Notes under the pieces: model-generated
What the model was told of the DNA's origin: nothing
Seen by the model: the letters and a program-made list of their open reading frames with translations, nothing else
Databases searched by the model: none
Position numbers and translations under genes: made by a program
Shown: positions 36,251 through 45,982 of the stretch, one piece after another
How the letters are laid out: each line of letters opens with the position of its first letter
How positions within the stretch are numbered: the stretch's first letter is position 1
NCBI RefSeq assembly: GCF_002006355.2
Contig: NZ_CP096980.1
Location: forward strand, 4,526,001-4,590,000
From: Clostridium felsineum DSM 794
Lineage (GTDB): Bacteria > Bacillota > Clostridia > Clostridiales > Clostridiaceae
DNA length: 64,000 bases
Reading direction: 5' to 3'

Positions 36251-37921
36251 TTATTTAACTTTTTCAATCTTAATATACTCTTTTGATACACTTGCTCCTG
36301 CACTAGGCCTTACTGTTCCAACTACAATATATCCTGAATCATTAGTAGCCTTTATGTTTTCTGCATAATCATCAGAATTGTATTCATTAGTTGTGTAATT
36401 CCAGGTACTATTACCTTGAGCATCTAATTTAAGAATATCAGTAAACATTTTATTTCCATTTGAGCTTGTACCAAAATTATAATTTGCTAACATATATCCA
36501 TCTGGTGTTAATTCAACTCCATTAATTTTTTCATTATTAAAACCTTTTTGAAATTCTAAGCTTCCAGAAGAATTTGTTTTTACAAGAACTGCTCCATCCG
36601 CAAAAATATATCCTCCATCTGAGGTTATTTTCAAGCAGTCTGAATTTGATGTTCCAGTAAAATAACTTTTTGATATTGTATAACCTTGCTGCCAAAGTGT
36701 GTTTCCATATCTATCTGTCTTAATGAGGTATGGTTGATCCGTAGCATTACCTATATTAGTATCTAAAATTATATATCCTCCGTCTACTGTTTGCTTAATT
36801 GATGCTCCAAAATCATTATCAGCATTTCCAATAGTTTTTTCAAATATTTTATTACCTGACCCGTCTATTTTAAGTAAGTATACATCAAATTTATTATTTT
36901 GAGTACTTTCATCTCCAACTATTGCAAAATTTCCATCACTGGTTTGTATTATTTCACTATACTCTAATTCTTCAGTAGTAGTATCACTTTTTTCCCATAT
37001 TATGTTTCCATTAGGATCAATCTTTGCTATATATCCCTTATTACCTATAATAATGTAATTTCCATCTCCTGTAGGCTTTATACTTGAAATAGATGAATTT
37101 TTACTATTAGGTACATTTATAGTTTTATCCCAAACCTTATTTCCTTGAGAATCTATTTTCATTAAATATGGACTCCCGTAGTTTATGCATCCTCCTATTA
37201 AATATCCTCCATCATCTGTAGGCTGAACAGAATTGCTTCCAATATTTGATGTAGAATCTTCGTAAGTTTTTTGCCATTGCACTGAAGGTGTAGTATTAAC
37301 AGGTTTATTACTTGGATTAACTATATCAAATGTGTACTGAGCAACATTTGACCATGCATTCTTTGAATCCTCACATTGAAATGTTAAATTATATTCACCT
37401 ACTGTAGTTATTTTAGTTACAAAGCCATAATTCTTTGTACCATCATTTAAGTATCCTATTATAGAACCATTAGGAATTCCTCCAACTTCCATGTCAATTA
37501 TTGCATCTCCATCTGGATCATAGGTATAATTTTGTCCATTATTTGACCATACCCATGCTATTAATGAATTAGTAGTTAAGTTTCCATTAGCATCAAGTGA
37601 GTCTTGATTTAATATATACGGCTCTAATCCTGCTACTGGTGGATTATTAGTAGCAGCATCTTTTAAAACTCCTAATTTTTGTTTAGTATTAAAATATCCA
37701 GGATCAACTACTATCTTATTATCTTTAACTTTCGGACTGCATTTCTTGATGCTTAAATTGCTCTTTTTTAAATTTATAGGTTTAAGTTTAACTAACTTTT
37801 TAGATGTACTAACCTTTGCTGTCTTATTTTCTACATTATTCTTTGCAAAAACAACACTTGTTGTAGTTGCTAACATTAAGCAAACGCTTAAACTTAATGA
37901 CATAATCTTCTTAAATGCCAT
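36251..37921 (-). CDS. Secreted beta-propeller protein
   Basis: A 556-residue protein with a signal peptide (cleavage near VVFA). After a linker, residues 85-205 resemble an Ig/PKD-like domain (DPDGDAIIDMEVGG, TTVGEYNLTFQCEDS). Residues 215-550 are six or seven repeats of about 48 residues with the pattern DGGYLIGG...YLMKIDSQGNKVWDK; examples are GDGNYIIIG/YIAKIDPNGNIIWEK and SDGNFAIVG/YLLKIDGSGNKIFEK. They form a beta-propeller. No anchor is visible, so it is probably released. Function is unknown; it may bind polymers or partner proteins. It converges on the RRNPP locus. Confidence 0.8.
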   Translation of the reverse strand: MAFKKIMSLSLSVCLMLATTTSVVFAKNNVENKTAKVSTSKKLVKLKPINLKKSNLSIKKCSPKVKDNKIVVDPGYFNTKQKLGVLKDAATNNPPVAGLEPYILNQDSLDANGNLTTNSLIAWVWSNNGQNYTYDPDGDAIIDMEVGGIPNGSIIGYLNDGTKNYGFVTKITTVGEYNLTFQCEDSKNAWSNVAQYTFDIVNPSNKPVNTTPSVQWQKTYEDSTSNIGSNSVQPTDDGGYLIGGCINYGSPYLMKIDSQGNKVWDKTINVPNSKNSSISSIKPTGDGNYIIIGNKGYIAKIDPNGNIIWEKSDTTTEELEYSEIIQTSDGNFAIVGDESTQNNKFDVYLLKIDGSGNKIFEKTIGNADNDFGASIKQTVDGGYIILDTNIGNATDQPYLIKTDRYGNTLWQQGYTISKSYFTGTSNSDCLKITSDGGYIFADGAVLVKTNSSGSLEFQKGFNNEKINGVELTPDGYMLANYNFGTSSNGNKMFTDILKLDAQGNSTWNYTTNEYNSDDYAENIKATNDSGYIVVGTVRPSAGASVSKEYIKIEKVK

Positions 37922-38055
37922 TATATCTCACCCTCTTATCATTTTTTGTGCCAATATGACTTATTTATACTTTTATTCAATATTAACACATCTATATTAT
38001 AGCATATTTTTACTAATATTACTTTTTATATACTCATCTCAAATTTTTACATACA

Positions 38056-38090
38056 AAAAAAGTTGGAATATAATATTCCAACTTTTTAAA
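38056..38090 (-). terminator. Terminator of sensor kinase gene
   Basis: A 14-base stem, 38057-38070 with 38074-38087 (AAAAGTTGGAATA core), with T run on the minus strand. Confidence 0.88.
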
Positions 38091-38112
38091 ATCGCTTTAT
38101 TAACTCATCTAT

Positions 38113-40077
38113 TTACTCAAGATATATATCTGCAAATTCTATATTAACCTTTTCTACAATATTTTTTATATTATTATCATCTACTTTTTTTACATGCCTG
38201 TACTCATCCATAACTTCATTTTGCACCGCTGGAAATTCTATAATAAATGTAGATCCTACATTTTCTTCACTCTCCACTGATATTTTACCACCATTCATTT
38301 CAACTATAGATTTAACAAGCGAAAGGCCTATACCACTTCCCTGATGAGGGGTAACATTCATCGGATTAACTTGCTTAAATCTTTTGAATATAACCTCCTG
38401 CTTTTCCTTAGGTATTCCTATACCATTATCTTTCACTTCCAGTACTATCTTAGAACCTTTATCATGTATTGTTACAAGTACTAGTCCATTTTCTCTTCTA
38501 AATTTTACTGCATTTGAAAACAAATTGAGCATTACCCTTTCTATCATATCTGGATCGCACTGAACGTATTTTTCCTCTACTTCTGTATCAAATATGAGCT
38601 CCATTCCTTTTTCATGTAGATATGGCACTATAGACATAGTTATATTTTCTATAAGACTAATTATCTCTCTATCACTTACACAAGGCTTTAAAAAACCACT
38701 ATCAATTTTTGTTATATCAATTAAGTTACTTATTATTCTTAAAAGTCTATAACAATTTTGTTTTAAAACTTTCATATATTTATTTATGTTGCGCCTATCA
38801 AAATTATTTTTATCAATTCTCATTTCCATAACTTGAATTGCACTATATATAACATTTATAGGTGTTCTAAGTTCATGTGTTATATTTGTAAAGAATTCTC
38901 CTTTGAGCTTATCTGTAGCTCTCATTTTTTCAATTTCTTCTTTACTTTTTTCAGTGAATTTTTTCTTAGAAATATCCTTAATTAAATGTATGTTAAACTC
39001 TTTTCCATTTACAGAAATAGAAAGTTCCTCAACCCTTAGATATACTTCCTTTCCACTAGACGTTATGATCTTTCTTTCATTTTCTTCATTCTTAGGCGAA
39101 GCTTTGTATACAATTTCATTCACATCCATATTGGGGATAAACTTGTCCTTTTTAATATCAAAAATTTTTCTTTGAGCTTCATTCATAAAAATTATTTTAT
39201 TTTCTCTTTCAATTATAATTCCTTCACTTAATTTTTCTAAAGCATTTCTGTATGAAGTTCTATCCTTTTCTATAACGTCAAGTTTACTCTTTATATTGTC
39301 TATGTTCTTATTAATTACTTCTTTAGATACTAATATGTATACAAGAATAGAACACACGAATTCCACAAAAAAACTTAACCTTCCAAGAAGATTATTAAAA
39401 CAAAGTATATTAGGTAAGATAATAAAACAATATAAAACTATATATGTAGAAATTAAACCTTTGCTTTTAATCCATTTTCTCTTTTTTTGAAAATTGTAGA
39501 TAAATATGAACGTTATCACTATGCATACAATTGCAGAAAATAAATGCAAATTATTTAAGCTAATTATGCTATATCCCCAAAATGCTTTTATAAACGTTAT
39601 AGGTAATACAAACAAAATCAATCCTATTAAAGCTACCACCTCTACAATTTTAATATTCCTATATTTGCTCTTACTATTTTGAAGTACAGATATAAGACCA
39701 ATAAAATATGTATAGACTATTAAATTTTCTACAGCATTATTAAAATTCAAAAGTTCATAAAGCTCCATTAAATGACTATTGTATTTTAATATGGATATTA
39801 ATGATATAAAGTCTATAACTCCAAGAACACCGAAAATACATATTGTATAAATTATAACTTTTTTAGACGAAATCTTATAGGTTATACTTGCCGAAAAAAG
39901 TATGTACAAATCAAAAAATACCTTAAAAATTTCACTAGTTTCTATGTAAAACTTATAATTAAAAAATAAAATCTGTGTAAGAATGTATACCCCAAATACA
40001 ATTGTTAAAAATATAACTTTGTTTATCTTTTCTTGTTTATACTTAATTCCAAAATCTTCTACTTCGGAATAATTCAT
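38113..40077 (-). CDS. Eight-helix membrane histidine kinase with PAS
   Basis: A 654-residue kinase. Eight hydrophobic segments fill residues 20-255, resembling a MASE3-type sensor. A PAS domain follows (LSEGIIIERENKIIFMNEAQ), then HisKA with His in FFTNITHELRTPINVI and an ATPase domain with N box LNLFSNAVKF, DNGIGIP and GSGIGLSLVKS. No receiver or partner regulator is adjacent, so this is an orphan kinase; in clostridia orphan kinases often feed Spo0A (inference only). The ATG at 40077 is chosen because GAGAGGG lies six bases before it; a TTG at 40092 overlaps that site. Confidence 0.88.
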   Translation of the reverse strand: MNYSEVEDFGIKYKQEKINKVIFLTIVFGVYILTQILFFNYKFYIETSEIFKVFFDLYILFSASITYKISSKKVIIYTICIFGVLGVIDFISLISILKYNSHLMELYELLNFNNAVENLIVYTYFIGLISVLQNSKSKYRNIKIVEVVALIGLILFVLPITFIKAFWGYSIISLNNLHLFSAIVCIVITFIFIYNFQKKRKWIKSKGLISTYIVLYCFIILPNILCFNNLLGRLSFFVEFVCSILVYILVSKEVINKNIDNIKSKLDVIEKDRTSYRNALEKLSEGIIIERENKIIFMNEAQRKIFDIKKDKFIPNMDVNEIVYKASPKNEENERKIITSSGKEVYLRVEELSISVNGKEFNIHLIKDISKKKFTEKSKEEIEKMRATDKLKGEFFTNITHELRTPINVIYSAIQVMEMRIDKNNFDRRNINKYMKVLKQNCYRLLRIISNLIDITKIDSGFLKPCVSDREIISLIENITMSIVPYLHEKGMELIFDTEVEEKYVQCDPDMIERVMLNLFSNAVKFRRENGLVLVTIHDKGSKIVLEVKDNGIGIPKEKQEVIFKRFKQVNPMNVTPHQGSGIGLSLVKSIVEMNGGKISVESEENVGSTFIIEFPAVQNEVMDEYRHVKKVDDNNIKNIVEKVNIEFADIYLE

Positions 40078-40168
40078 TTTAATCCCTCTCAATCAATTGA
40101 TTACCATATCTATATTTTTTATCATGTGTATACTAAGCTTCAATATGTAAATTTCATTTTTTACCTAT

Positions 40169-40197
40169 ATTATATAGTAACATACAACTTAATACAA
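40169..40197 (-). promoter_or_regulatory. Promoter of eight-helix kinase
   Basis: On the minus strand TTGTAT (40197-40192), 17 bases, TATAAT (40174-40169). The leader is about 85 bases. Confidence 0.6.
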
Positions 40198-40339
40198 TAT
40201 AAATCTAACCACACCCAATAAAATAAAAAACTAGAGGATTATTTTTATTTACCTTAAAATAAATATTTCAAAATATCATGATGTTAATTGTTTAACTAAT
40301 AAAGCTATACATATAAAACCAAAATCAAAGTTTAATTAA

Positions 40340-40369
40340 TACATATCAAAACAACTATTTTGATATGTA
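40340..40369. repeat. 12-base inverted repeat downstream of EAL gene
   Basis: TACATATCAAAA and TTTTGATATGTA flank six bases, and TTAATTAA-like arms extend the stem on both sides. No clear T run follows on either strand, so it may be a weak terminator or an operator. The remaining part of 40198-40485 shows no gene. Confidence 0.5.
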
Positions 40370-40485
40370 CTTAATTAACTTCTCTTTTTATCTCAAGATA
40401 CTTGAATATTCATTTCTTAATAAATTTAAACTTTATCAAAACCCCTAGTTTGAAAATTTTCATATGTTTGTATAATACATTTTAT

Positions 40486-41724
40486 CTACATGTTCATGTA
40501 ATCAGGATTAAAATCAACACATAATATATATTCTTTATCTTCTAAATTTTTAAATACTGCTGAGATAGTTATGCATAAATTTCCTGTAGCTAAAGATATG
40601 TATGGCTCTGTTACATACTTATTAAGGCTCATTGTTTTAAGAAAATAGTAATATTTTTTCAAAGCATGATTGGTTCCTTTTTGTGCTGGTTCAAATATAA
40701 GCGCTCTTTGTGGAACTAAATCTGTAAATTTAGTTGCCGTGCTTCCTACTTGAATTCCGTCTTTATCAAGTATATAAACACATTCAAGCTTACTATTTCT
40801 ATTTATAACTTTACCTATAGTTTCATCAAATTTTTCTTCTTCTATCGCTGCCAACTCTTTTAAAGCTTCATTTATAACAGAATCATATCCACTATAAATC
40901 ATTTCTTTAGCATTTACTTCTTCTTCTGTATATTTTTCGTACTTTACAGCTGTTTCAGCTATAAGCTTTCTGCTTGCATCTAAAAATTTCTCACCTAAAT
41001 CGAAATCATTTTCAAAGTACGTTCCCTCTAGCATGTCAGCTCCAAGCTCCATAATCGTCATTGTTTCCTGTTCTGATGCTATATCCTCACAGACTACAAG
41101 TGCACCAATTTTTTTTGACAAGTTAACAAGTGATCTGAAAACCTCTTGTCTATAATAGTCAACTTCTATACCTTTTGTTAAAACACTATTTATTTTTATA
41201 ATATCTGGTTCAACATAGGATATTTTGTCCATATTGGCAAAACCTGTCCCTAAATCTTTAAGTGCTACTAAGAATCCATTGCTTCTATATAAATATATAA
41301 ATTTTTTAAGTGCTTCTACGTTAGTCATTTTTCCTTCTACTATTTGAAGTACAATATTATTAGATGAAATTCCTGAATCCGACACCAAGTTCATTATTAT
41401 TCCAGATCCTACGTATTTATCTATTATAGATATATTAATATCTAAAAATAAAAGTAATTCCTTATTTCTTTTATAAACCTTAGCAAATTCTTTAATTGCC
41501 TTTTCTCTGTAAAGTCTGTCAAGCTCAATTAAAACATCCTGCTTTTCGGCAGTCTTAAAAAGTTTTGATGTAGTAATAATTCCCCCATTATCATCAGAAG
41601 ATCCTAAACAAACCGCTTCTAAACCAATTACAGATTTTTTTATTACAGATACAACAGGTTGAAATTTTATAATTAAATTCTTATTAGCTAGTATACTGTT
41701 TACATCAACATTACTTGCCTCCAT
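40486..41724 (-). CDS. Degenerate EAL-domain protein with C-terminal PAS/PDC-like domain
   Basis: A 412-residue soluble protein. The N-terminal 240 residues align with EAL c-di-GMP phosphodiesterases, but key sites are altered: EAL is EAV in GLEAVCLG, DDFGTG is KDLGTG, and KID is KIN in DIIKINSVL. It is therefore probably a c-di-GMP or protein-binding module without hydrolysis. The C-terminal domain (CVYILDKDGIQVGSTATKF, TEPYISLATGNLCITISA) looks like a PAS/PDC sensor, as in YkuI of B. subtilis. The ATG at 41724 follows GGAAGG by a normal distance; an ATG at 41742 overlaps the site. Single-gene unit. Confidence 0.82.
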   Translation of the reverse strand: MEASNVDVNSILANKNLIIKFQPVVSVIKKSVIGLEAVCLGSSDDNGGIITTSKLFKTAEKQDVLIELDRLYREKAIKEFAKVYKRNKELLLFLDINISIIDKYVGSGIIMNLVSDSGISSNNIVLQIVEGKMTNVEALKKFIYLYRSNGFLVALKDLGTGFANMDKISYVEPDIIKINSVLTKGIEVDYYRQEVFRSLVNLSKKIGALVVCEDIASEQETMTIMELGADMLEGTYFENDFDLGEKFLDASRKLIAETAVKYEKYTEEEVNAKEMIYSGYDSVINEALKELAAIEEEKFDETIGKVINRNSKLECVYILDKDGIQVGSTATKFTDLVPQRALIFEPAQKGTNHALKKYYYFLKTMSLNKYVTEPYISLATGNLCITISAVFKNLEDKEYILCVDFNPDYMNM

Positions 41725-41983
41725 CACTAGACCACCTTCCATTATTTAAATATAATTAATTATACAGTATATTTGTAAATAAAACAATAAACTAACAGAC
41801 ACATATTATCATTTTGTTAAATTTTTAGTTTATTCAGTTTATTATTGATTTATTCATACTTTTCTATGTTTTGTAATATAAAACTATTTATAGAAATTAT
41901 ATCCTGCAAATTCAATATTCTTTATTTATATTATCTGTTATAACTTTTTCCTTATACAATATAATAAAAAAAACATAAAAAAC
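41725..41983. other. A+T-rich gap between EAL gene and response regulator
   Basis: No gene on either strand. It should contain the leftward promoter of the EAL gene. Nothing else stands out. Confidence 0.5.
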
Positions 41984-42017
41984 ATCAGCAAAATAGATTC
42001 AATTCTGCTAATTCTTT
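41984..42017 (-). terminator. Probable terminator of kinase/ABC operon
   Basis: On the minus strand ATTAGCAGAAT can pair with ATTTTGCTGAT allowing G-U, followed by two T runs. Confidence 0.55.
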
Positions 42018-42024
42018 TATGCTA

Positions 42025-42717
42025 TTATCCTCTAAATCTATAACCTGCTCCCCAAACAGTTTCAATATATTCAGGGTTAGATGTATCCTTTTCGATTTTT
42101 TCCCTTATTTTTTTTATATGAACTGTTACTGTGGCTATTTCACCTAAAGAGTCCATTCCCCATATTTTATCAAATAGTTCTTCTTTGCTAAATACTCTAT
42201 CTGGATTTTGAGCTAAAAATACCAACAAATCAAATTCTTTAGTAGTAAATTGTGATTCTCTTCCATTTACAAATACTTTTCTTGATGCTTTATTTATATT
42301 GAGTCCTCTAATTTCAATTTCATCTTCTAAGCTTTTATTGCTACTATTTACAAGTCTTTCGTATCTACTTATATGTGCCTTTACTCTTGCCACAAGTTCA
42401 CTAGGACTGAATGGCTTTGTCATATAATCGTCAGCACCAAGACCTAACCCTCTTATTTTATCTATATCTTCCTTTTTAGCTGACACCATAAGAATAGGAG
42501 TGTTCTTAATTTTTCTTATTTGTTTACATATTTCAAATCCGTCTATCTCAGGAAGCATCAAATCAAGTATAATCAGATCATAACTTTTAGCCTTTGCCAT
42601 TTCTAATCCTATTCTTCCTGATTCCTCTATATCCACTTCAAAGTCACTAAGCTCTAAATAATCTTTTTCAAGCTCAGCTATGCTAACTTCATCCTCAATA
42701 ATTAAAATTTTCTTCAT
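42025..42717 (-). CDS. OmpR/PhoB-family response regulator
   Basis: A 230-residue regulator: receiver with acidic EDE, phospho-acceptor Asp in DLIILDLMLPEIDG and Lys in DYMTKPFSPSE, then a winged-helix DNA-binding domain (FTTKEFDLLVFLAQNP, VTVHIKKIREKIE, ETVWGAGYRFRG). It most likely pairs with the kinase encoded at the other end of this gene group and controls the ABC genes between them in response to envelope or peptide stress. A 71-base gap separates it from the permease gene, so it may have its own promoter as well. Confidence 0.93.
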   Translation of the reverse strand: MKKILIIEDEVSIAELEKDYLELSDFEVDIEESGRIGLEMAKAKSYDLIILDLMLPEIDGFEICKQIRKIKNTPILMVSAKKEDIDKIRGLGLGADDYMTKPFSPSELVARVKAHISRYERLVNSSNKSLEDEIEIRGLNINKASRKVFVNGRESQFTTKEFDLLVFLAQNPDRVFSKEELFDKIWGMDSLGEIATVTVHIKKIREKIEKDTSNPEYIETVWGAGYRFRG

Positions 42718-42788
42718 TATATCACCCCAAATTATTCTTCGATGTTTTTTTATCTATCATATATATTATTATATATTTGCAATCTAAT

Positions 42789-43994
42789 TTATTCAAATCT
42801 TAAAGCTTCCATAGGACTAAGTTTTGACGCTTTATTGGCTGGATATATACCAAATACTATACCCACAAATACTGAGAATAAAAATGCACCCAAAACTACA
42901 TTTGAAGATATAACCACGTTGGTTTTTATTAACGTTGATAAGAGCTTTGCTCCTCCATAACCAATTGCAACACCAATTATTCCTCCTACAGCACTTAAGC
43001 TTGCTGCTTCAATTAGAAACTGAACTAATATGGTTCGTCTTTTTGCTCCTATTGCTTTTCTTATGCCTATTTCCCTAGTTCTCTCTATTACTGAAACAAG
43101 CATTATATTCATGATGCCTATACCACCAACCAATAATGATATAGCTGCTGTTCCGGTAAGCATTGTTGTCATACTACTAGTTGTTTTGGTAGCTGTTTGA
43201 AGTATACTCGATTGACTTAGAATTCTATAGTTGCTATTTTTACTAGAATTACTACCTCCAGTAGTGTTTTGTTCTACCGACCTATATTTGTTGTCTAAAA
43301 ATAATTGTAAATATCCCATAGCTTCATCAACAGTATTTTGACTTTGTGCTTCTGCGTAAAATGTCTTTATTTCAGTTGTCTTAGTAAGTCTTTTTGCTGT
43401 ACTTAATGGTACTATTATTCTATCATCACTAGATCCTGATATTGAAGTTCCTGTTGAATTCAATACTCCAACTATAGTAAATTCAACCCCGTTAACATCC
43501 ATTGTTTGCCCAACTACATCTGTAGAATTAAAAAGTTCATTTGCAACATCAATTCCAACTACTGCAACTTTATATCTATTATCAACATCTCTACTATTTA
43601 TGAATCTTCCTGCACTAACCGAGATATTTCTTACCTGTGAGTAATTAGGTGTACTTGCCTCCATACTTGTGGATGCTGTATTATCTCCCTCTTTAACATT
43701 TACATTGCTTGTTAATAGAGGTGCTATATCTTTTATTCCTGGTTTTTTCTTTAAATTACTTAACTCCGCTTCTGATATTGCTTTATTTCTATTTCCAATT
43801 ATATTTACTGCTATAAGGTTTGTTCCAAGACTTTCGATTTGACTAGCAACACTTTCCTTAGTTCCTTGCCCTATACCGACAAGAACTATTACTGATGCTA
43901 TACCAATTATTATCCCTAGCATAGTAAGAAAGGACCTAACCTTATTAGCCCAAATAGACTGTAAAGACATTTTTATAAGTCTTGTAAATTGCAT
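42789..43994 (-). CDS. MacB-like ABC permease (FtsX superfamily)
   Basis: A 401-residue permease with one N-terminal helix, a large extracellular MacB-type domain (residues 45-275) and three C-terminal helices. N-terminal SIWANKVRSFLTMLGIIIGIASVI and ERTREIGIRKAIGAKRR are hallmarks of this type. It forms a MacAB-like efflux or mechanotransmission complex with the ATPase and membrane fusion protein encoded just upstream. The extracellular domain has a Ser/Asn-rich loop (NTTGGSNSSKNSNY). It starts one base after the ATPase stop. Confidence 0.93.
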   Translation of the reverse strand: MQFTRLIKMSLQSIWANKVRSFLTMLGIIIGIASVIVLVGIGQGTKESVASQIESLGTNLIAVNIIGNRNKAISEAELSNLKKKPGIKDIAPLLTSNVNVKEGDNTASTSMEASTPNYSQVRNISVSAGRFINSRDVDNRYKVAVVGIDVANELFNSTDVVGQTMDVNGVEFTIVGVLNSTGTSISGSSDDRIIVPLSTAKRLTKTTEIKTFYAEAQSQNTVDEAMGYLQLFLDNKYRSVEQNTTGGSNSSKNSNYRILSQSSILQTATKTTSSMTTMLTGTAAISLLVGGIGIMNIMLVSVIERTREIGIRKAIGAKRRTILVQFLIEAASLSAVGGIIGVAIGYGGAKLLSTLIKTNVVISSNVVLGAFLFSVFVGIVFGIYPANKASKLSPMEALRFE

Positions 43995-43995
43995 G

Positions 43996-44688
43996 TTATT
44001 CCCTCCCTACACTACTATCATCTGAAAGTATTTTTCCATCCCTTACAGTAATTACTCTTTTAGCCTCTTTTGCTATTTCCATATCATGTGTTATTAAAAT
44101 AACTGTATTTCCATCTTCATTTATTTTTTTAATCATCCCTATGACTTCTTTCCCTGTTTTGCTATCTAATGCTCCTGTAGGTTCGTCTGCTAGTATAATT
44201 TCTGGATTAGATGCAAGAGCTCTAGCAATGGCTACCCTCTGCTTCTGACCACCTGATAATTCTGAAGGCTTATGAGCTATATGCTCTTCAAGTCCAACCT
44301 TTGTAAGAACCTCCATTGCTCTAGTTCTTATTTCTTCCGAACTTAATCCCTGATATACTAATGGCAATTCTACATTTTCCCTAACACTTAATTTAGGAAG
44401 CAAATTATAGTTTTGAAATATAAATCCTATTTTTTTATTTCTTATCTCTGCAAGTCTATTATCGCTGCAATTCGTACTAAGTCCATCTAAAAAATATTCA
44501 CCTTCTGTAGCATTATCAAGACATCCTATAATATTCATAAGTGTTGATTTTCCTGCTCCTGAAGGACCTACAATAGACACAAACTCTCCTTTAGAAATTT
44601 CTAAATTAATATCACTTAAGGCTCTGTATTCATTTTTTCCCATTTTATAAACTTTACCTAAATTGTTCATTTTAATTGATAACGGCAT
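43996..44688 (-). CDS. MacB-type ABC ATPase
   Basis: A 230-residue ATPase: Walker A GPSGAGKST, Q loop FIFQNYNLLPKLS, signature LSGGQKQRVAIARAL, Walker B ILADEPTGALDS, and switch His in ILITHDMEIAK. This pattern is typical for the LolD/MacB family. It energises the neighbouring permease. ATG 44688 lies six bases after AGAGGTG; an ATG at 44706 precedes that site. It follows the fusion-protein gene by 37 bases. Confidence 0.94.
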   Translation of the reverse strand: MPLSIKMNNLGKVYKMGKNEYRALSDINLEISKGEFVSIVGPSGAGKSTLMNIIGCLDNATEGEYFLDGLSTNCSDNRLAEIRNKKIGFIFQNYNLLPKLSVRENVELPLVYQGLSSEEIRTRAMEVLTKVGLEEHIAHKPSELSGGQKQRVAIARALASNPEIILADEPTGALDSKTGKEVIGMIKKINEDGNTVILITHDMEIAKEAKRVITVRDGKILSDDSSVGRE

Positions 44689-44725
44689 TTTATGCACCTC
44701 TTTCATAAATTATTTGCCAGATTAT

Positions 44726-45937
44726 CTACTTATTGCCGCCTTGTGACTGTCTATTTGAGCCGCCGCCTACGCCTCCAAAGCCTCCCATGCCTCCAAAGCC
44801 GCTCCTACTATTTTGTGAACTATTTGTAGTAGTTTGTGGAAGTTGAATCATAACCTTTTGCCCCATCTTTAATCCAGAAGTTATTTCAACATAATTTTCA
44901 TTTTCAAGTCCAGTTTGAACTTCTACTAAACTTGTAGACGAATTAGTTGACGAAAAACCTGATCTACCGTAGCTATTTTGAGAACCTTTATTAGATGAAT
45001 TAGAGTTGGCTCTAGTATAACTCTTTGTGCTGCTTGAATTTGAACTTGAAGTACTACTATTACTCTTTTCTTCCCTTACATATTTCTTTCCATTTTTCTC
45101 TACGAGCGCTTCAATTGGAATAACCAATGCATCTTGTTTTGAAGCAACTTTTATATTAACATTAGCACTCATACCTAATTTTACAGCTGCATCTGCATTA
45201 TCTACATTTAAACCTACAGAATATGTTGTTACATTATTAGTTGTAGTTCCAAGCTCAGATATTGTCTGTACAGTTCCTGAATATGTTTTACCACTTATAG
45301 CATCAAACTTTATATCCGCTTTCTGTCCAACCTGAACCTTAGCTATATCAAGCTCATCAACAGCAAGATTTATTTTTAAAGAACTTGTATCTGCTACTGT
45401 AATAAGTGCTTTACCTTGCTGAGTACTATCTCCATTGTTATTATTTTTATTGACTACCAATCCTCCTATTGGTGTTATAACTGTCATATTGTTTTGCTGC
45501 ATCTCAGCACTAGCCAAATCATTTTGATCTGATTGAAGTGCCAATTGTTCTTTAGGTAAATCTGATGGTTTAGCACTATTTACTACAAGCTGCTGCTGCT
45601 GAACGGCTAAACTTGCTTTGCTAACCTGCTGATCTATAGTATCACTTTGAACTTTTCCAATCACCCGACCTGCTGTAACAGTATCTCCCACATTTACATT
45701 CAAGTTTTGAACTGTACCTGTATTATTGGCTGTAACATCTTTTGTTTGTGCCGGTGAAACCGTTCCTGTTCCTGATACTGTAACATCAATATTACTTTTG
45801 TTAGCGGCTACTGTGTAATATCTATTAGCCGTTGTCTTTTTAGCATTTACAGATTTACTGTAGAAATAATATCCTCCGATGGATACAACACAAACTATTA
45901 CAGCACCAATGATTACATTAATAATCTTTTTATTCAT
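44726..45937 (-). CDS. Membrane fusion protein (MacA/HlyD-like) with Gly-rich tail
   Basis: A 403-residue periplasmic-adaptor-like protein anchored by an N-terminal helix (residues 5-26). A biotinyl-lipoyl part (VTANNTGTVQNLNVNVGDTV), a helical hairpin and a beta-barrel (VDELDIAKVQVGQKADIKF) follow. Around residues 290-345 there is a Ser/Asn-rich low-complexity insert, and the C-terminus is Gly-rich (GFGGMGGFGGVGGG). In Gram-positives such proteins assist MacB-like permeases, for example in export of peptides or resistance. First ABC gene after the kinase. Confidence 0.9.
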   Translation of the reverse strand: MNKKIINVIIGAVIVCVVSIGGYYFYSKSVNAKKTTANRYYTVAANKSNIDVTVSGTGTVSPAQTKDVTANNTGTVQNLNVNVGDTVTAGRVIGKVQSDTIDQQVSKASLAVQQQQLVVNSAKPSDLPKEQLALQSDQNDLASAEMQQNNMTVITPIGGLVVNKNNNNGDSTQQGKALITVADTSSLKINLAVDELDIAKVQVGQKADIKFDAISGKTYSGTVQTISELGTTTNNVTTYSVGLNVDNADAAVKLGMSANVNIKVASKQDALVIPIEALVEKNGKKYVREEKSNSSTSSSNSSSTKSYTRANSNSSNKGSQNSYGRSGFSSTNSSTSLVEVQTGLENENYVEITSGLKMGQKVMIQLPQTTTNSSQNSRSGFGGMGGFGGVGGGSNRQSQGGNK

Positions 45938-45982
45938 TATATAATTCCTCCTAATTATGTTACTAGTTTCTGTTTTTTAACC

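Noticed and set aside
36251..37921. CRISPR or tandem DNA repeat
   Set aside because: The periodicity is at protein level (propeller blades) with divergent DNA; no constant direct repeats with spacers exist here or elsewhere in the window.
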